Assembly: GCF_000226095.1 (NCBI RefSeq)
Contig: NC_016473.1
Location: 2,108,001-2,172,000 of the forward strand
Origin: Thermothelomyces thermophilus ATCC 42464
Lineage: Eukaryota; Ascomycota; Sordariomycetes; Sordariales; Chaetomiaceae
DNA: 64,000 nucleotides
Reading direction: 5' to 3'
A program made the position numbers and the translations under genes. The notes beneath the pieces are model-generated. The model searched no databases. It had not been told where the DNA came from and saw nothing but the letters and a program-made list of their open reading frames with translations. Shown here piece after piece: positions 32,779 to 45,600 of the stretch (its first letter is position 1; every line of letters begins with the position of its first letter).

Positions 32779-34495
32779 ACGGCTCGTTGACCGCAAGTCG
32801 CGCGCTTGCCTCTTTCATCTTGCTAATCATTTAATTAATCACCATTCACTCTTTCCTGGCTTTTTACCCATCATCCTCTTCCACACCTCTTTTTCTTAGG
32901 CGGTCTGCGCATCTTGGACTTGATGAGAAGAGCGTTGAAGGAGCCAATAATTACCTGAATAATAGAGGAAACCTCAGGTTTTGGCAAACATCTAGATTAT
33001 GTAATTATGTCTATGGAATGTTGAGTACTCAAGTGAGAGATGGAGTCAATCCAGAACACGCAAGACAAGCAAGCCCAGACAGAAGAAGAGCAAGCATGTA
33101 GTTTGAATCCCCGATTCTGATATCGTTGAACTGGGAGAGACGACGTCGACACCGGAAACTGATGGGTTGGTTGAATTGGTCGAATAAGGCGAGTAGGGTT
33201 TAATTATAAGGTTTCATCTGACGTTTTCAGAACCAGTAATTAAGCACCTCTTTACAGAACTTTGGGTGTTTGAGAGTGCATTGATTCAGCACTGGGTTAC
33301 TCCGTACCTCAGTCAATTCTCGGGTCCGGATCACGTCGGGATTGGGCGACATGGCTGCCCGGTTCCGGGGCGGGCCGGTCATTCCACGGCCGTCCGGGCG
33401 AGACCGCCGGATAAAAAGTGGTAGCTGACCTGGCCACGCTCGGATTGCTGCTATTTTTGGCACCGGGCGTGGCAATTGTGTCGTCAGCGCCTGTGGGCCG
33501 TGGTTGCTGGGCCAGCGATCTGAGGGAGAAGAGGGGTCAACACAAGCTTGTTACGTGGATGCGCAACTTTGCACAGAGGCCGCCATACATGTTGTGTTTG
33601 CACAGTGCCTACGGATTAGAGAATGTCGAAAACATACGACGGCGTAAGTTTAACTTTGATGGTGTCGGTTTCCGACGATGGATTGTACTGCGTCTACCAG
33701 CAGTTGATTGATCTCTGGTTTCGCCTGACTGGGCCATGGGTTGTCTTGTCAATCCAAAACGGCCACGATGCTCCTTGATTGCTTCAGGTTGTTCCCAAAC
33801 TGATGCACCAAGATCAGTCCCGTCCTCTGCTTGCTTGGGAGCGAAAACAAAGCGCAAGCTGAGCCACTAACAAAATCCTTTCAACTCCGTAGTAGGCTTT
33901 TTTGATTGTATGTACTGTGTTAATACTGCGCAAGACACCAATGAAGCCGCCTTAGCTTTGCAGCTTGGCGATTTGATAGACGACGATCGAGGGGTGACAG
34001 GAATCATCAAGACTGTCTCGTGCGCGAAACCGCGGGAATGACCCATGATGGGCTTCTCGTTTCATCTTTGATTGGCACGCTGTTGCCGACGGCTGCTGTG
34101 CAAACGTCATTCAGTGTGGCTCGGCACTGTGCAACCCACTGCCAAGGCTCTCCCGTCGCCTGGGCAAAAGCCCAGCGGGCTGTGTTGGGATCCATCATCC
34201 TGTGTCGTGGAAACCTGGGTGCTGGCCCTGTTTTGGGACGCACCGCGCGGCTCTGTTCTGGTCCATCTTTCTGCACTTTGTCAAGCACCGATTTCGTCCC
34301 ATTCTGCCTTCTCTCGACAATCTACTGTGTAATCATCTGTTTCAGCGCAGCTTGCATACATCTTGTATACCCTCGCTTCCTGTGCGACTTGAGTTGTTTG
34401 CGCACTTGCGTCCCTGCCCGAGCCGACAACTGCGCATCGCCAGATCGTTCCGTTTCTGAGCCAGGAGCTATCACCGCACTACCGGCCAGGCGATA
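32779..34495. other. AT-rich then mixed intergenic region upstream of the MARVEL gene
   Basis: About 1.7 kb. The left half is AT-rich (TTAATTAATCACC, GTAATTATGTC) and carries TACTCCGTAC at 33298-33307. The right half (34000-34495) is more balanced and pyrimidine-rich, as expected of a promoter and 5' UTR. No coding frame supported. Confidence 0.5.
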
Positions 34496-35554
34496 ATGTG
34501 GGAGGACTTCGAATTCGACCCTGAACGGATCCCAACTTTCAAGTTGGTTTTCCATTCGCTCCAGATCGTCTTCGGCTTCGTGTCGTGGTGTCTCGAGATT
34601 GCCGTTTTCAGGGCCGACAAGTCAAGGATCGTGGGCGACAATGGGTGGACCTTTGGAGTGGTATGGACGGCTTCGCACCCTGTCTCGGATCTGGCTTTTG
34701 GTGGAAAGTGCTGACCTCGATATTTCCCCAGTTCTTCCTCTCGATCCCGGCCTGGATATACCTGATCATGGCCCCGCGGTTCCCACGCACGCGCAAGATC
34801 GCCGAGCCTCACGCCATGCTGGTGGTCGACACCCTTTACACCATCATCTGGCTCTCGGCCTTCTCTACCCAGGCCGCATACAACTCTAAGAATCTTTGTG
34901 GCACCGCCTGCAGCGTCAGCAAGGCCGTTGTCGCAATGGCAGTCTTTGTATTGTGCGTTCTCGAACCAAAAAACAAACCCCCACCCGCATTGTGGACATG
35001 CCGGCTCGAGGCTGACAAAACAACTTCCCCTCCCTTGGTTGTGTAACCACAGTCTCTTTTTCTGCGTGACCACCTTCTTAAGCGTCTGGACCCTCAAGTA
35101 CTACCAATGGAACCACCGCCTGCCGGGCTACGACCGCGCGCAGCTCAGCAGCCAGAACATCGACCCGGACAAGGCCGCCTTCTCGCTGGCGCCGCACGAC
35201 GAGGAGGCCTACGCGCCCGTCAACATGGACGACCACGATCACGACGACCACGTCGACGGGTCGCACTACGGCGGCGCTGGCAGCGTCGTCGGCGGGCGCT
35301 CCGACTACTCGGACCCGTACGGCCCCGGCACAGCCGGCCACGTCGGCGGTGCCAGCACGGTCAGCAGCTACCACGACAACCCGTTCCGCCGGCAGGAGGC
35401 GAACCCGTTCGACGGCCAGGATACAGAATACCATTCCGGAAGCCTGTCTGCCGCTTCGGGGCGGTATGCCGCGGCCCCTGCGGCGCCGGCGGCGGATGGG
35501 TTTGAGGATGCAAGGTTCCCTCAAGCAGACTACGATCGGATCGGAAGGCCATGA
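34496..35554 (+). CDS. MARVEL-domain four-helix membrane protein
   Basis: Three exons: 34496-34660, 34732-34952 and 35053-35554, for 295 residues. It starts MWEDFEFDPERIPTFKLVFH. The four membrane segments are LVFHSLQIVFGFVSWCLEIA, FFLSIPAWIYLIMA, MLVVDTLYTIIWLSAFSTQA and, across intron 2, AVVAMAVFVFLFFCVTTFLS. This is the MARVEL arrangement found in fungal plasma-membrane proteins, with the short NSKNLCGTAC loop before the last helix. The cytosolic C-terminal tail of about 175 residues is hydrophilic, with DDHDHDDHVDG and NPF motifs (DNPFRRQ, ANPFDGQ) that could bind EH-domain endocytic proteins. Intron 2 uses GTGCGT at 34953 (phase 2); the nearby GTATTG would break the frame. Function beyond membrane organisation is not known. 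Confidence 0.8.
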
Positions 35555-36147
35555 TGAATGCCAAGGCAGCCTTGGAACGATAAAGAACGGGCAGATGAAG
35601 TAGCTGAGCGGGAGACCGGAGGGACGGGAGACCACAGTTGTATGGCTACACGACGTTTCTGGGGGAGTGGGTTAGTTACTTTGAGCATTTTCTGACTTCC
35701 TCGCCTGGCCGGGGTATTGTGCAGGTATGAATAGCGGCGGCTTTGCTTAGCTTTGGTGTTGCTGGCGTTCATAGAGGGTAGATCACAAAAGAGATACCAA
35801 CGAAAAAATGCAAAATAATCATCATCTTCCTTATCTTTCTTCCCTCTATATCTCAAAAAGTTTGCCCCCCCCCCCCCCCCCAGGCGCTACTAAGTATTCA
35901 AAGCGTGATCATGCAAGTGTTGCCTATTTATTTGTAATTTAAACATTTGTTCCCTCGGACAACGCCTGACGCCGGTTACGGAAACATGACACTCCGGGCT
36001 TCCCTTGCCCATTGTTCTTCTTTTCTTTAGTAGCCAATGCGTAGCCGATGCACCTGATCGTCCTAAACTTTAAAAAAAACCCAATCACAAACAAAAGAAA
36101 ACGCTAGCGGCGAGTAAAAAAAAAGGCGAGTAAAAAAAAAAAAATTA
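35555..36147. other. Convergent 3' intergenic with a 17-nt C-run
   Basis: About 590 bp between the MARVEL and NOP16 gene ends. A C-run lies at 35865-35881 and A-runs at 36117-36145. No gene seen. Confidence 0.6.
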
Positions 36148-36955
36148 TCACGGGGCCTCCTCCCCCAACAGCCCGGCTTTCCTCAGCCGTTTCCTGATGT
36201 CGGCCGCGGTCTGCTGCATCGGGTTGAGCTTCATGTCCCTCGCCATCGCGGCCGTGTCCTGCCCGTGCCGCGCCACCAGCCTCCGCAGCCACTCGAGCTC
36301 GCGCTCGCTCTGGTGCCGCACCGCCTTCTCGACCGGCCGGCTGGCCTCGCGCTCCAGCGCACGCAGCACCTCGGGCTTGCCGCCGTCGTCGTTATTGTCG
36401 TCCCCGAACCCCGCCCACTCCTCGTGGCGCTTCTGCTGTTGCCCATCACCCGCCTTCTCCTTCTCCTTCTCCTCCTCCTCTGGGTCCGAGTCCAGGTCGT
36501 TGAGCGGGTCGTTGAGCGGGTTGTCGCCGCGCAGGACGCGCGTGATGCGGCCCGAGCTGTCGCGCTCGACCTTGACCTCGCGCACCTGCAGCAGGCCGTG
36601 GTCGCCCGACCGCACCGCGAGCGGGTCCGCGGCGGGGCGGAGGAGGGCCTTGTTGTTGGGCGCGGTGCCGCCCGTCGTCTTGCCCAGCTTGGCGACCAGG
36701 CCGAAGCGGCTGTAGTTCTGCGAGAGGGTCTCCTTCTTGTTCCTGGGAGGTGGAGTGGCGGGTTAGCGGCTTTGGAACCTGAGACGGAGAAAGAGAAGGG
36801 AAGGAAGGAGGGAGGGAGGGAGGGAAGGGGGAGTCGAACCAGTTCTTTGCGATAATGTCGTTGCCCAGCGGGTTGAGCGCCTTCTTGCGCCGGTTGGGCA
36901 TCTTGATCTTGGGGCGCGAGGAGCGCCGCTTGCGCTTTTGGAGTTCACGGCCCAT
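36148..36955 (-). CDS. NOP16: Nop16, 60S ribosome biogenesis protein
   Basis: Two exons: 36840-36955 and 36148-36742, for 236 residues. Nop16 is a nucleolar pre-60S assembly factor. It starts MGRELQKRKRRSSRPKIKMP, then NPLGNDIIAKN, the invariant Nop16 N-terminus. The intron (36743-36839, 97 nt) splits the Trp codon, and exon 2 continues NKKETLSQNYSRFGLVAKLG. The C-terminus ELEWLRRLVARHGQDTAAMA, then RDMKLNPMQQTAADIRKRLR is the second conserved block. Between them is an acidic Glu/Asp stretch (about 120-150). The donor reads GTTCGA, unusual for this window, but the branch GCTAAC and the CAG acceptor are good and the frame fits. Confidence 0.9.
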
Positions 36956-39740
36956 TGTGCCTAGGTTGAATCACGGGATTCCTTTTGGGTTGGACTGTTG
37001 GGGACGGCAACCTTTGGCCTTGCCTGTTGTGTTGCAGCGTGCTTGCGATTCCAAAATTTCCCCAGCAATTGAGCGATAAGGCACTCTGCAGTGGGGTTCG
37101 CTGCTTATCGGAGCCTTCGACTGACAGCTGGCAGCCGAGTGCCATGTCGAGCAACCACTGCAGGGTCATCCGTAACTCGTGCTACTAATTAGTAGTAAGT
37201 TACCTTGGTTCCAGGTCGACTTGCTTCTCAGCTCCTTTGAGCGCCATTCAAGCAGGCTTATATGATTCCTGAACCATGGGAACTGGAGAGGCATTCAATA
37301 TGAGGATCGCAGGCCGTCTCTGCTACCAAGTTACACCAATCTCTTGACCAAAGCCTCCATTGCCATTTGAATGTTACTCTCTCTCTCTCTCCTCCATATT
37401 TTTTTCTTTACACTTTTCATTTGGTTTCTTTTTTCCCCTTACTTTCTCCCTCTTGCCATTCCCCCTATTTGGCAGTAGTGCTTAACCTCCGTCCAGCGGG
37501 TGCTTTAAGTCTCTGAAATTCGGGGACAGCGAGAAAGGAGAGCGAGCGCATTTTTCCCGTTCGCTCTTGCACAAACTACGCTCTTGCGTGGAATATCTTC
37601 GTGGTTGCTGCGGCTGGCTGGCCTGACTGTGCGGAAAGCTGACCGAGAGTATGTCCTCGGTCGAGCAACGCGGGAGGCTGTTCTGCCCAAGAAGAGCCCA
37701 CAAATGTTACTGCGCGCTCAACGTCCACGGGAAGAAATAAACCAGCACGTTTGATGGCTCGCTCAATGGCCAGCAGATCACCTTTGACTTGGACTTCGCC
37801 AACACGACGATCAGCCTGCGGAAACGTCCCTTCGCGCAACAAGACCGATGAGCCGAAGCCGACGCAAACCACTGCCTCCCGCGCCTTCCAACCCCCGAAG
37901 CCAACCGATGTCAACCCCGCGTTTTCCCCTGAAGGGAAGTATGCGTGCACTACCAACCTTCGATTTTGGGGCTTCCTTCCTGAGTTTAGCACGCGCATGA
38001 TCAGGCTCGAGTCTGCCAGGCGCGAGCGCACAACGAACACTACCTCGGTCGAAGCGAGCCTGCAACCTCTTTTACATTTGGCAACTGCTTCCCCCCCCCC
38101 CCCCCCCCGGCCGCCATCAGCAATCAATCTACGCGGTAAGCAACTGCCCTCTTGAGCTGAGCGTAGTAGTACGTTGTAGCCGAGGGGAGAGGGAGAAAAG
38201 GGATCGGTCAGGAAGGAGATCACGTGTGGCGCAGACGATTGCCGGTCGACGGTCCTTGCCATTTCCACCTTTGGGTTTCCAGAAGGTCGTGTGGAAGGGA
38301 GGCGCCAAAGGTCGTCATGGTCAGATCAAGCAGACAAGAAGAGCAGAGAAAGACGGGGGAAACGGGTCGATCGGGAGATGAATTACAAGCTCGATCGATG
38401 ATGACGGCAGTGGCTTGCCGCGCCTTGTCCTAGTGTACGGTACGCCCACTTTCCTTTCGGCTTCTCCGCTCTCCTATGTGCAGCAAAGCGCTATAAGGAG
38501 CTAAGGGAGGTATGGACGGGGTAGGTGCCTGACTGGATACCTACTCATGCATGACAACTTAGTATTGCTATTGCTAGTATTGCGGTAGGAGAGAAGCTAT
38601 CCTCTCCGCGAGCGGATATCCCGCTCCTCGGTTAGTCCCGCCGATGCTGGCGCCAGGCGCTGCAGAAGCTCGATATCAACCAGGTTATCTATTCATTTGG
38701 TCCAAAGAGATTGGGCGGGGGGGAGGGGTGTGTGTCTGCTGCGGACAGGGGAGGAGATAACGGCGAAAAATCGCGTTTCGGGAAGCTCGCCATGCGTGAT
38801 GGGCGGCCTGGATTGCGCCAGCGGCGTTTTTTTGCGTCTAATGCCGATATCAGCTTGCTGCCCCCCACGAAACCTTTCCATCCCAGGCTAGATTGGCCGG
38901 ATCGCTCCCTCGGAGGACGGAATTGTTCCTGGCAGCGGTACTCGACAGGTACCTGAGCTACATCCGGGATAGAAAAGAAAAAAAAACGAGAGAAAAATAA
39001 AATAACATCAGGAGACGGCAAGATGCGATCGGTCCCACTTGGTGCTTTGTCGGTTGGGCAAGTGCATGAATTCAAGATGCGACTATAGATGCGACTAGTG
39101 TCGGTCCTCTATCACGGCGAGAGAGCAAGCGAGCAAGCAGAGCAAACAGAGCAGGCGTGGCAACTGGACTCGAAAGATGCCCCAAACCGTGGACTCTTTG
39201 TTTCACCATGTTCGCTCAAGGAGCCTTTCTACCTGGGTACCTAACTAACTGTACTTGCTATGAACTGACCAAAATCGATCACTACCTCCGCTCCGCGCCA
39301 GATGGATGCACCGTCCCAAAAATGAATAAGGGAAAAAAAAGGGTTCCGGGTATGCAGACTTGGTACAAAGTGAAAGGAAATAATCAAGACCGCCATGGAC
39401 GCTCTGCCGTAGCTTGAACGGAGCGCACACCGGGAGAGAACCTGCTCCAGCTCTTTAAAGAAGAACAGAAAAGAAAAAAGAATAGAAACCACAGACAGAC
39501 CAAGACCACCGGTAACGCGTCAAACCACCACCAGCCCGCTGCCCCAACCCATCATTATGCTCCAACGTACCTCATGTATATGCCGCCTGCCAGACTACGC
39601 CGTGTATCCCCCTCACCATCTGTATACTGGTTTATGATCCTCTTTCTCTTCATCGTGCCGTGACCTGCCCACCCTCTCTTCCTTCAAACAACCCCCCCCC
39701 CAATTCCCACCCCGTTCCATCATCATGATCATCGTCATCA
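36956..39740. other. Intergenic region of about 2.8 kb
   Basis: Upstream of NOP16 and downstream of the Zn2Cys6 gene. It has a pyrimidine-rich tract (37370-37470), an 18-nt C-run at 38091-38108 and several short tandem or AG-rich patches. Frames on both strands at 37576-38268 are open but low in protein character and match no family I know. Confidence 0.5.
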
Positions 39741-42634
39741 TCAAAACATAATCCACTCTACCTCGACCCCGGGACCGCCGATACACTTGGCCCAGTTGAA
39801 GGGCCCGCCCTTGCCCTTGCCGCACAGGCCGCCGCCTTGGTGCTGGGAGTACGGGTGCTGGTTGTGGTGGTGCGGGTTCCGCACGGCGTCCCCTTCGCCG
39901 GCCCACAGGCGCTCGAGAACCTCGAGGGCAGCCATGTTGTTCATGTAGCCGCTGCGGGCCATGATCTCTCTGCACTTGGCCCGGACGATGCCCTGCTGGA
40001 GCTCGTTGACGCACTCGCTGCCGGCGACGAAGAGCGGCCAGAGGAGGAACTTCTCGGCCGCGCTGCCGGCCTCGAGGCTGGTGGCGTAGTAGACGACCTG
40101 GCTGACCAGGTTGCGGAAGTTGTTGTGGTCCGAGGGCACGTTGGGGCTGGCCAGCCGCTCCGTGTAGAGCAGGGCGGCGTAGCGGAAGGCCTCGCTGAGC
40201 GAACCCAGGTCGCGCACCTGCCCGTTTGTTGGCGCCTGCTGCTGTAGCGTCGTCGCCGACACCGAGACGGGTCCCCCCGACGACGGGTCCGACGCCGGCG
40301 ACATGGCCGCCGCCAGTGAGGCGCGCACCCGCGCCGCGTCGAACTCCCAACTCTGGAGCGCCTGTCGGGCCTCCTTCCACTCGCGCCAGAACATGCTGCG
40401 CGGGTCGTCGTAAGGGGTGGTCGCGGCCTGGAGGTGTCCGGGGCTCAGTAGGTCGTCGTCTTCGAGGTGATTCGGCGCCCCGCCGAAGCCGTGAGGAGGA
40501 CCGTCGAACCGGACGCTGCTGTTGATCGGGTGAGGCAGCCCCCCCAACATGCCGTGAGGCTGAAGGTGGTTGTGGTGATGGTGATGGTCGGAGCCGTTGA
40601 GCTGCGGCGGAGGGGGGGGCTTGAAGGGGGCGCCGAGGGGAGACGCTGACCGAGAGCCGGCGACCCGAGGTAATGAGGAAGGACTATAAAGGGGCTGTAC
40701 TGGGCGGTGTTGAGATAGGAGGTTGAGCCGGCCGAGCTTGCTGATGGTCTTAAACAGCTCCCGGTCGCAGCCGACAAGGTTCTCGGCCCCGGGGGGCAGC
40801 AATTGCGTGTCTGGGGGGACGCCGTAGAATGTGGTGGTGAGTTGCGGTTCCCTGTCGTTGACGCTCGCGGATATCGCGTCGAAATACGTGAATAAGGCCT
40901 CCATCCAGGCCGAATCCCTCGATGCGGGATAGGGCGACATCCTCCGTAAGCTTAGGATCTTCTTGACGCCCGCAAACTGCGTGTGGAACTTGGCCACGCC
41001 CGACTCGGCCATCCGGTAGTGGCACAACAACAAGATGGTGGCGAGGACAGAGTCGTGTATCGACTTCTCGGCGTCGTTGAGCTGCTCGTTCAGCAGGCGG
41101 ACGGCCAGGTTCCGGTGCTGGTATTCCTCGGCGAGGGACTGGTCCATCGGCTGCCCGTCGGAGCTGCCGTCGATTGGGCTCGTCCTGTCTAGCTGCCTCT
41201 CCCCAACATCCCTGCCGTGGTGACCGCGACTCAGCCTCCTCTTCATCCTCAGATTGCACGCTGCGAGCGCGCAGATGGCGTGCTGCAGGCTCCGGCTGCT
41301 GGTGCCGAGCCGGAGGATCTGTTCCCTGAACGGGTTATGGGGCCCGTCAATGAATACCATGCTGGGGCACATGGTCTTCTCGTAGTAGTCCATGAAGAAG
41401 GGCATCTTGGTGATGAGATCCGGGCTGACCTGCAGGACCGGCGAGGGCGACTGCGAGGGGAATGACCCGGGCCAAGGCGCTGGCGTTCTGTCCGGGACGC
41501 TATGCGACACGGACTCCTCGTCCACGCTTGATGACGTCCAGTAAGGGCCATGCGATTGCGCGCTCGAGCTGTACGATTCCAAGTCTGGGGTTCCGGGAAC
41601 TTTGGGGAGCTGTTAAAAGACGTCGTTATACGAGAAAAAAAATGGGAGTGTTTGTGTGTGCACGGTTACTACTCACCCAAGACGTCGCAGTCCTGAGGCA
41701 TCTTGCGACTCAGCTGCGCTTCCATGCTGTCGACATGGGAGAGCTGTGAGTGCAGGCTTGAGGCGGGCTCGGACGGCGCGTAAACAAGACTGGGGCATGG
41801 AGCCGGTGCGCGCGAATGTTCGATCATCATCGCGGCAACCGGGCTTTGGGGACCGGGCGAGGCGTGGCTGGGAAAGCTCTCATAGACGATCGGGCTGTGG
41901 ATGAAGGTTGGCACCTCCTCCCTCGGGAACGAGTGGCCGAGGGGGGACATGTAGTCCACGTCACTCATCGAGTCGATTGGCGTCTGGATCAGCTCTCGCT
42001 GCATCATGTCCCCGGGCGACGAGACAGGAATGTGAATCTGCCTAGGCGGAAACCTCGACGCGTCGTTGGTCGGGATGCTCGATGAGAAGGGGATGTGCGT
42101 CCAGCCGGGCGGGGCCGTCTCGGTCGGGGACAGGTGCGACATGTCGTAAGGGGGAGGAGGGAATTGAGGCGTCGTCAGCGACGCGGAGGGGTTCCGCCTG
42201 TGGTCCATCTCCATCTTCACTTCCACCTCCTCCCGGGCTGACCGGTCATCCTGCTCCTGCGGCCACTGTCCCGTCGAGGCGACAGAGCCGGTCCGGGCTC
42301 GTGGCGCCGTCGTCGTCGTCGTCGTTGGCGACTTGACGGTCTTGGCTGAGCTCACGGGCGGCGCCTTTGCGATGGGCAGCGACAAGCCGCGCAGCTTGCC
42401 CCGGCTGGCCACGCCAACGCCCCATGTCAGTTGCGTCTTGTAGCCGGAGCAGTCGTTGCCAATCTCCAGACACTGCGAGCAGTAAGGCCTCCTCCTGTCG
42501 CACTTCACGTTCCGCTTGGCGCAGGTGAAGCAGTCGTCTGCGGCACCGCCGGCCGGGGCCCGTCTCCTTCGTTTCCTGGCCGAGGCGGCATCCTTGGCCG
42601 CCGGGGGCGCCGGCGTGTTGATCGGGGCTGTCAT
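39741..42634 (-). CDS. Zn2Cys6 transcription factor with fungal-specific regulatory domain
   Basis: Two exons: 41677-42634 and 39741-41599, for 938 residues. The N-terminal binuclear zinc cluster has Cys35, 38, 45, 52, 55 and 62 (CFTCAKRNVKC, then CSQCLEIGNDC), preceded by the basic KRRRR. A Ser/Thr/Pro-rich region with a TTTTTT run follows. After the intron (41600-41676) the second exon reads VPGTPDLESYSSSAQSHGPY and the conserved regulatory domain (from about FFMDYYEKTMCPSMVFIDGP) of the fungal_trans_2 type. A His-rich stretch (HHHHHNH) lies near the middle. Intron ends are my best choice: donor GTGAGT at 41676 and acceptor AAAG at 41600 keep the frame, while the nearer CAG would shift it. 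The target genes are unknown. Its upstream side is a 9.4-kb gene-free stretch, as is common for developmental or nutrient regulators. Confidence 0.85.
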
Positions 42635-45600
42635 GGCGAGCGCCCTCGTGGAAACCGGCGGTTGAAAAATCCTTCGTCGTCCCTCTCCTATCTTCTTCCG
42701 CAGAGTGCAAACCCTCAAATTCCTCTTCCTTTCTATACCTTCTATTAATTCTCTTTTTTCTCCTCGCTCTTTTCCCAGTACCTCCTTTCTCGCTCCGGCT
42801 TCGATGGAAGAAAGGGCAGGTCCAAGGCCACGGGGCGACAAAGCAAACACTATCCGAAACAGCTTCTGGCCTCCAAGGGACAGCTGAGAGCTCGTGTGGG
42901 TAAGGGTAAATACAGGGTGAGATGGGAAGACTCGGGGTCCATAACACGAAGAGTAAGCAACAATGGACCTGCGGGGCGAGGGGGAGTAAAGAAATGTCAG
43001 CAACAGGGTCGCTGGGTTGGAGGGCTTGTTTTTTTAATCGAAATGGCGGCGGTGGTTCCCAGGGCCCAGCAAAGCGGCAGGCGCTCTTGTGTGGGCAGGC
43101 CCATGTCTGGTCCCAGCCCAAGCCAGCCCCCCTCCCCTTTCCGCCGCCGCTGCCCTGTCAAGGTGAGGTACCTGGTGTACCTTGGGGTACATCCATCTTC
43201 TTCCTCGGCACACGACAGTACATACATACACTCCAGTAGTGTAGTTGCACGCTAGCGCGCCCCCCTCCCCCTCCAAGCGTGGAGGCAGCACTGCAGTGGT
43301 GCAACTGGCTCAGCATCGGGAATTGGACGGCGGCAGGTGATGGGGGTGTGCAGAGAGGCCAGGGATGGACAAGGGCTGTCAAGGCCCACGCCCTTTAGTG
43401 AACCCAGACCCTGGTCGCTCGACCGGGGGGCGGATGGCGCCAGGGGCGGGACGGTGCCGTTCTGCGACCGATTCCCAGCAGACAAGCACCTCCTCATTCA
43501 GGGTGATGATAGACAGACTTCAAAACTGCAGCAGGGTGGCAGCAACATATCTCGAAGTAGCGTTGAGCGCGCGGGATGAGATACCACGTAGCGTATGAGA
43601 GGCCGGATCGCTTCCAGGACGAACTGGGGAGCAACCAGCGGAGGCTGCCGGCTTCCGGGACCAGCAGCATTCCCCCCTACTTCACACTACTTGGGACGCG
43701 ATCCCACTCCGCAGTATGTACGGACGTACTCCGACTGTAATAAAGCACTAGTGTAGCTTGCTCCGTGCTGCAAGTCGTGTGCGGTGTGGTGTAGTTGCCG
43801 AAAAAAATATTAACTTGCGGTTCGTTTGAGAATATTCCATCGAGAAACAACGTTATCCTTGCCAGCAGCAGGCGAGAGACCATGAGCTGCATGTGCAAGG
43901 TTCGTGATCGCACGGGACCGGGTCCGAGAGGAGAGCAGCAACTTTCGCAGCGAAACGGATTCCATCACCCAAAGCGCTTTCGACCTGAGTTTTCCTTGTC
44001 AAGGCGATCTACACTACTCTGTATGGCTAGTGGGGGCTGCGAAACTCAGGCAGCCACACATTCGCGATTTGCGATGAGGAATCGGCAGGGTCGATTCCCT
44101 GAGTTGCTCCTACCTCGATGAGGCTGGGCGAAAACTGGGGAACAAAGATCAGGTAGCCACTCCGAGGAACCTACAGTACGGGCTACTTAACAGGTTACTT
44201 TACGCAGTATGTACGGACTACAATACATACAACCTGCGTAAGGTACTAGTAGGTTGAGGTAGATAATTGGACGAATCCTCACCGTAGGCCAATTGCGATT
44301 TCCATCGGCCCTCTCCAATCAGATCTCGGCCAGACCATTCTTTCCAGGTTTTCCTGAACCTGTAAATGTTCAGTCGGAGACGGCTGTAACATCGCTGTTC
44401 TGCCTTTTCGCTAGGCAACAGGGACGTGGTCGCGGTAAGGATTTTGATAGCTCACAGGTCCCGAGACGTCGTCTACGACAGTTATTCCACAACGCCCTCC
44501 TGCAAAAACCTCGACTACGCGCTATTTGCGATGTCGGCACGGCAGTTGATGCCCGCTGAGATTTGAGGTGGGTTAGCACCGGCCCACAGCGGGCTCCATC
44601 AAAAAGCATGGCAGTTATCAGACGGTTGCGCCCATGGGAACAACAAACAACGAGCACATGGATGGGTACCTCGTATCACTGGCGTCATTGACTTCCATCT
44701 CGAACAGATTAACACCACGAGTCTGCTTAGCACGTCGGTGATGACCGAGATTCTCGAGCACGCCTTTATGAGGCCGGTCGCGGGCCTGTTTTAGCGCCAG
44801 GACAGGCCGTGGCCGCTCCAGTGTGCGGATTTGAGACAAATGTAAGAAGCATGCTCGAACTCGTGGGCATCCTGTTCGGAGGCTCCACTTGGGACAACGC
44901 AACGGAAACACGCGAGACGGCGACATTACACTAACCTCCATGCCGTTGTTTTCCACCAGCTATTTCTTGTAAGGTGACCGTAGAGTATGTTTGAATTGCG
45001 CTACTGGATCTTGGAAGCATGCAACTGCGTGCACAGTCGGCGCGCAACACGAGGAAGCACAACTTAGAGCCAGCGAGCCGGATGACTTTGCTTCCTGACA
45101 GATCTGAGTGGGCCTGGTTTCTGCAGGGATTCACTGATTGCTCACCTTTTGACACGCACGCCACCTGGCCCCGGGGAAGGGAAGGGACTCGACGAAAATA
45201 ACCAACCTGATAAGACGAGCATGTGCGCTGCAAAGTTCATAGTGGACTCGGGGACCGCCGACGGGAATCTGTGGGCTGCCTACTATAGTCGCAGCGATTG
45301 CGGGCCGATGCTCGGTACAACAAGCTCGCGAAAAAATGCCAGGAGCGGGACTGGCTGCGGCTTTTGCCGCCAATCGGCCACTGGAACAGGTTCCCCCTTG
45401 CTTATCAATTGCCCAAGCCAGAGCGCGGGATCGTTCATCAGCGCTAGCGTATTGTAATGTAGTCAACAGATTGCCACGGCGAACACTCGCGAGATACCGC
45501 GCCGAAACCCCCGAAGCCCACCGAGGCTGCCGGGCGTTTCTACATACACAGTACATGCTCGCTAAGCTTTACCTAGGTAACGGAACACCAGGTAAATGGT

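Noticed and set aside
37576-38268. 230-codon minus-strand frame in an intergenic region
   Set aside because: Includes translation of a poly-C tract and has no recognisable domain, and codon use is unlike the real genes.
44086-44103. T-arm-like string GGGTCGATTCCCTG suggesting a tRNA
   Set aside because: No matching D-arm, anticodon arm or acceptor stem could be placed around it, and the loop is one base short.
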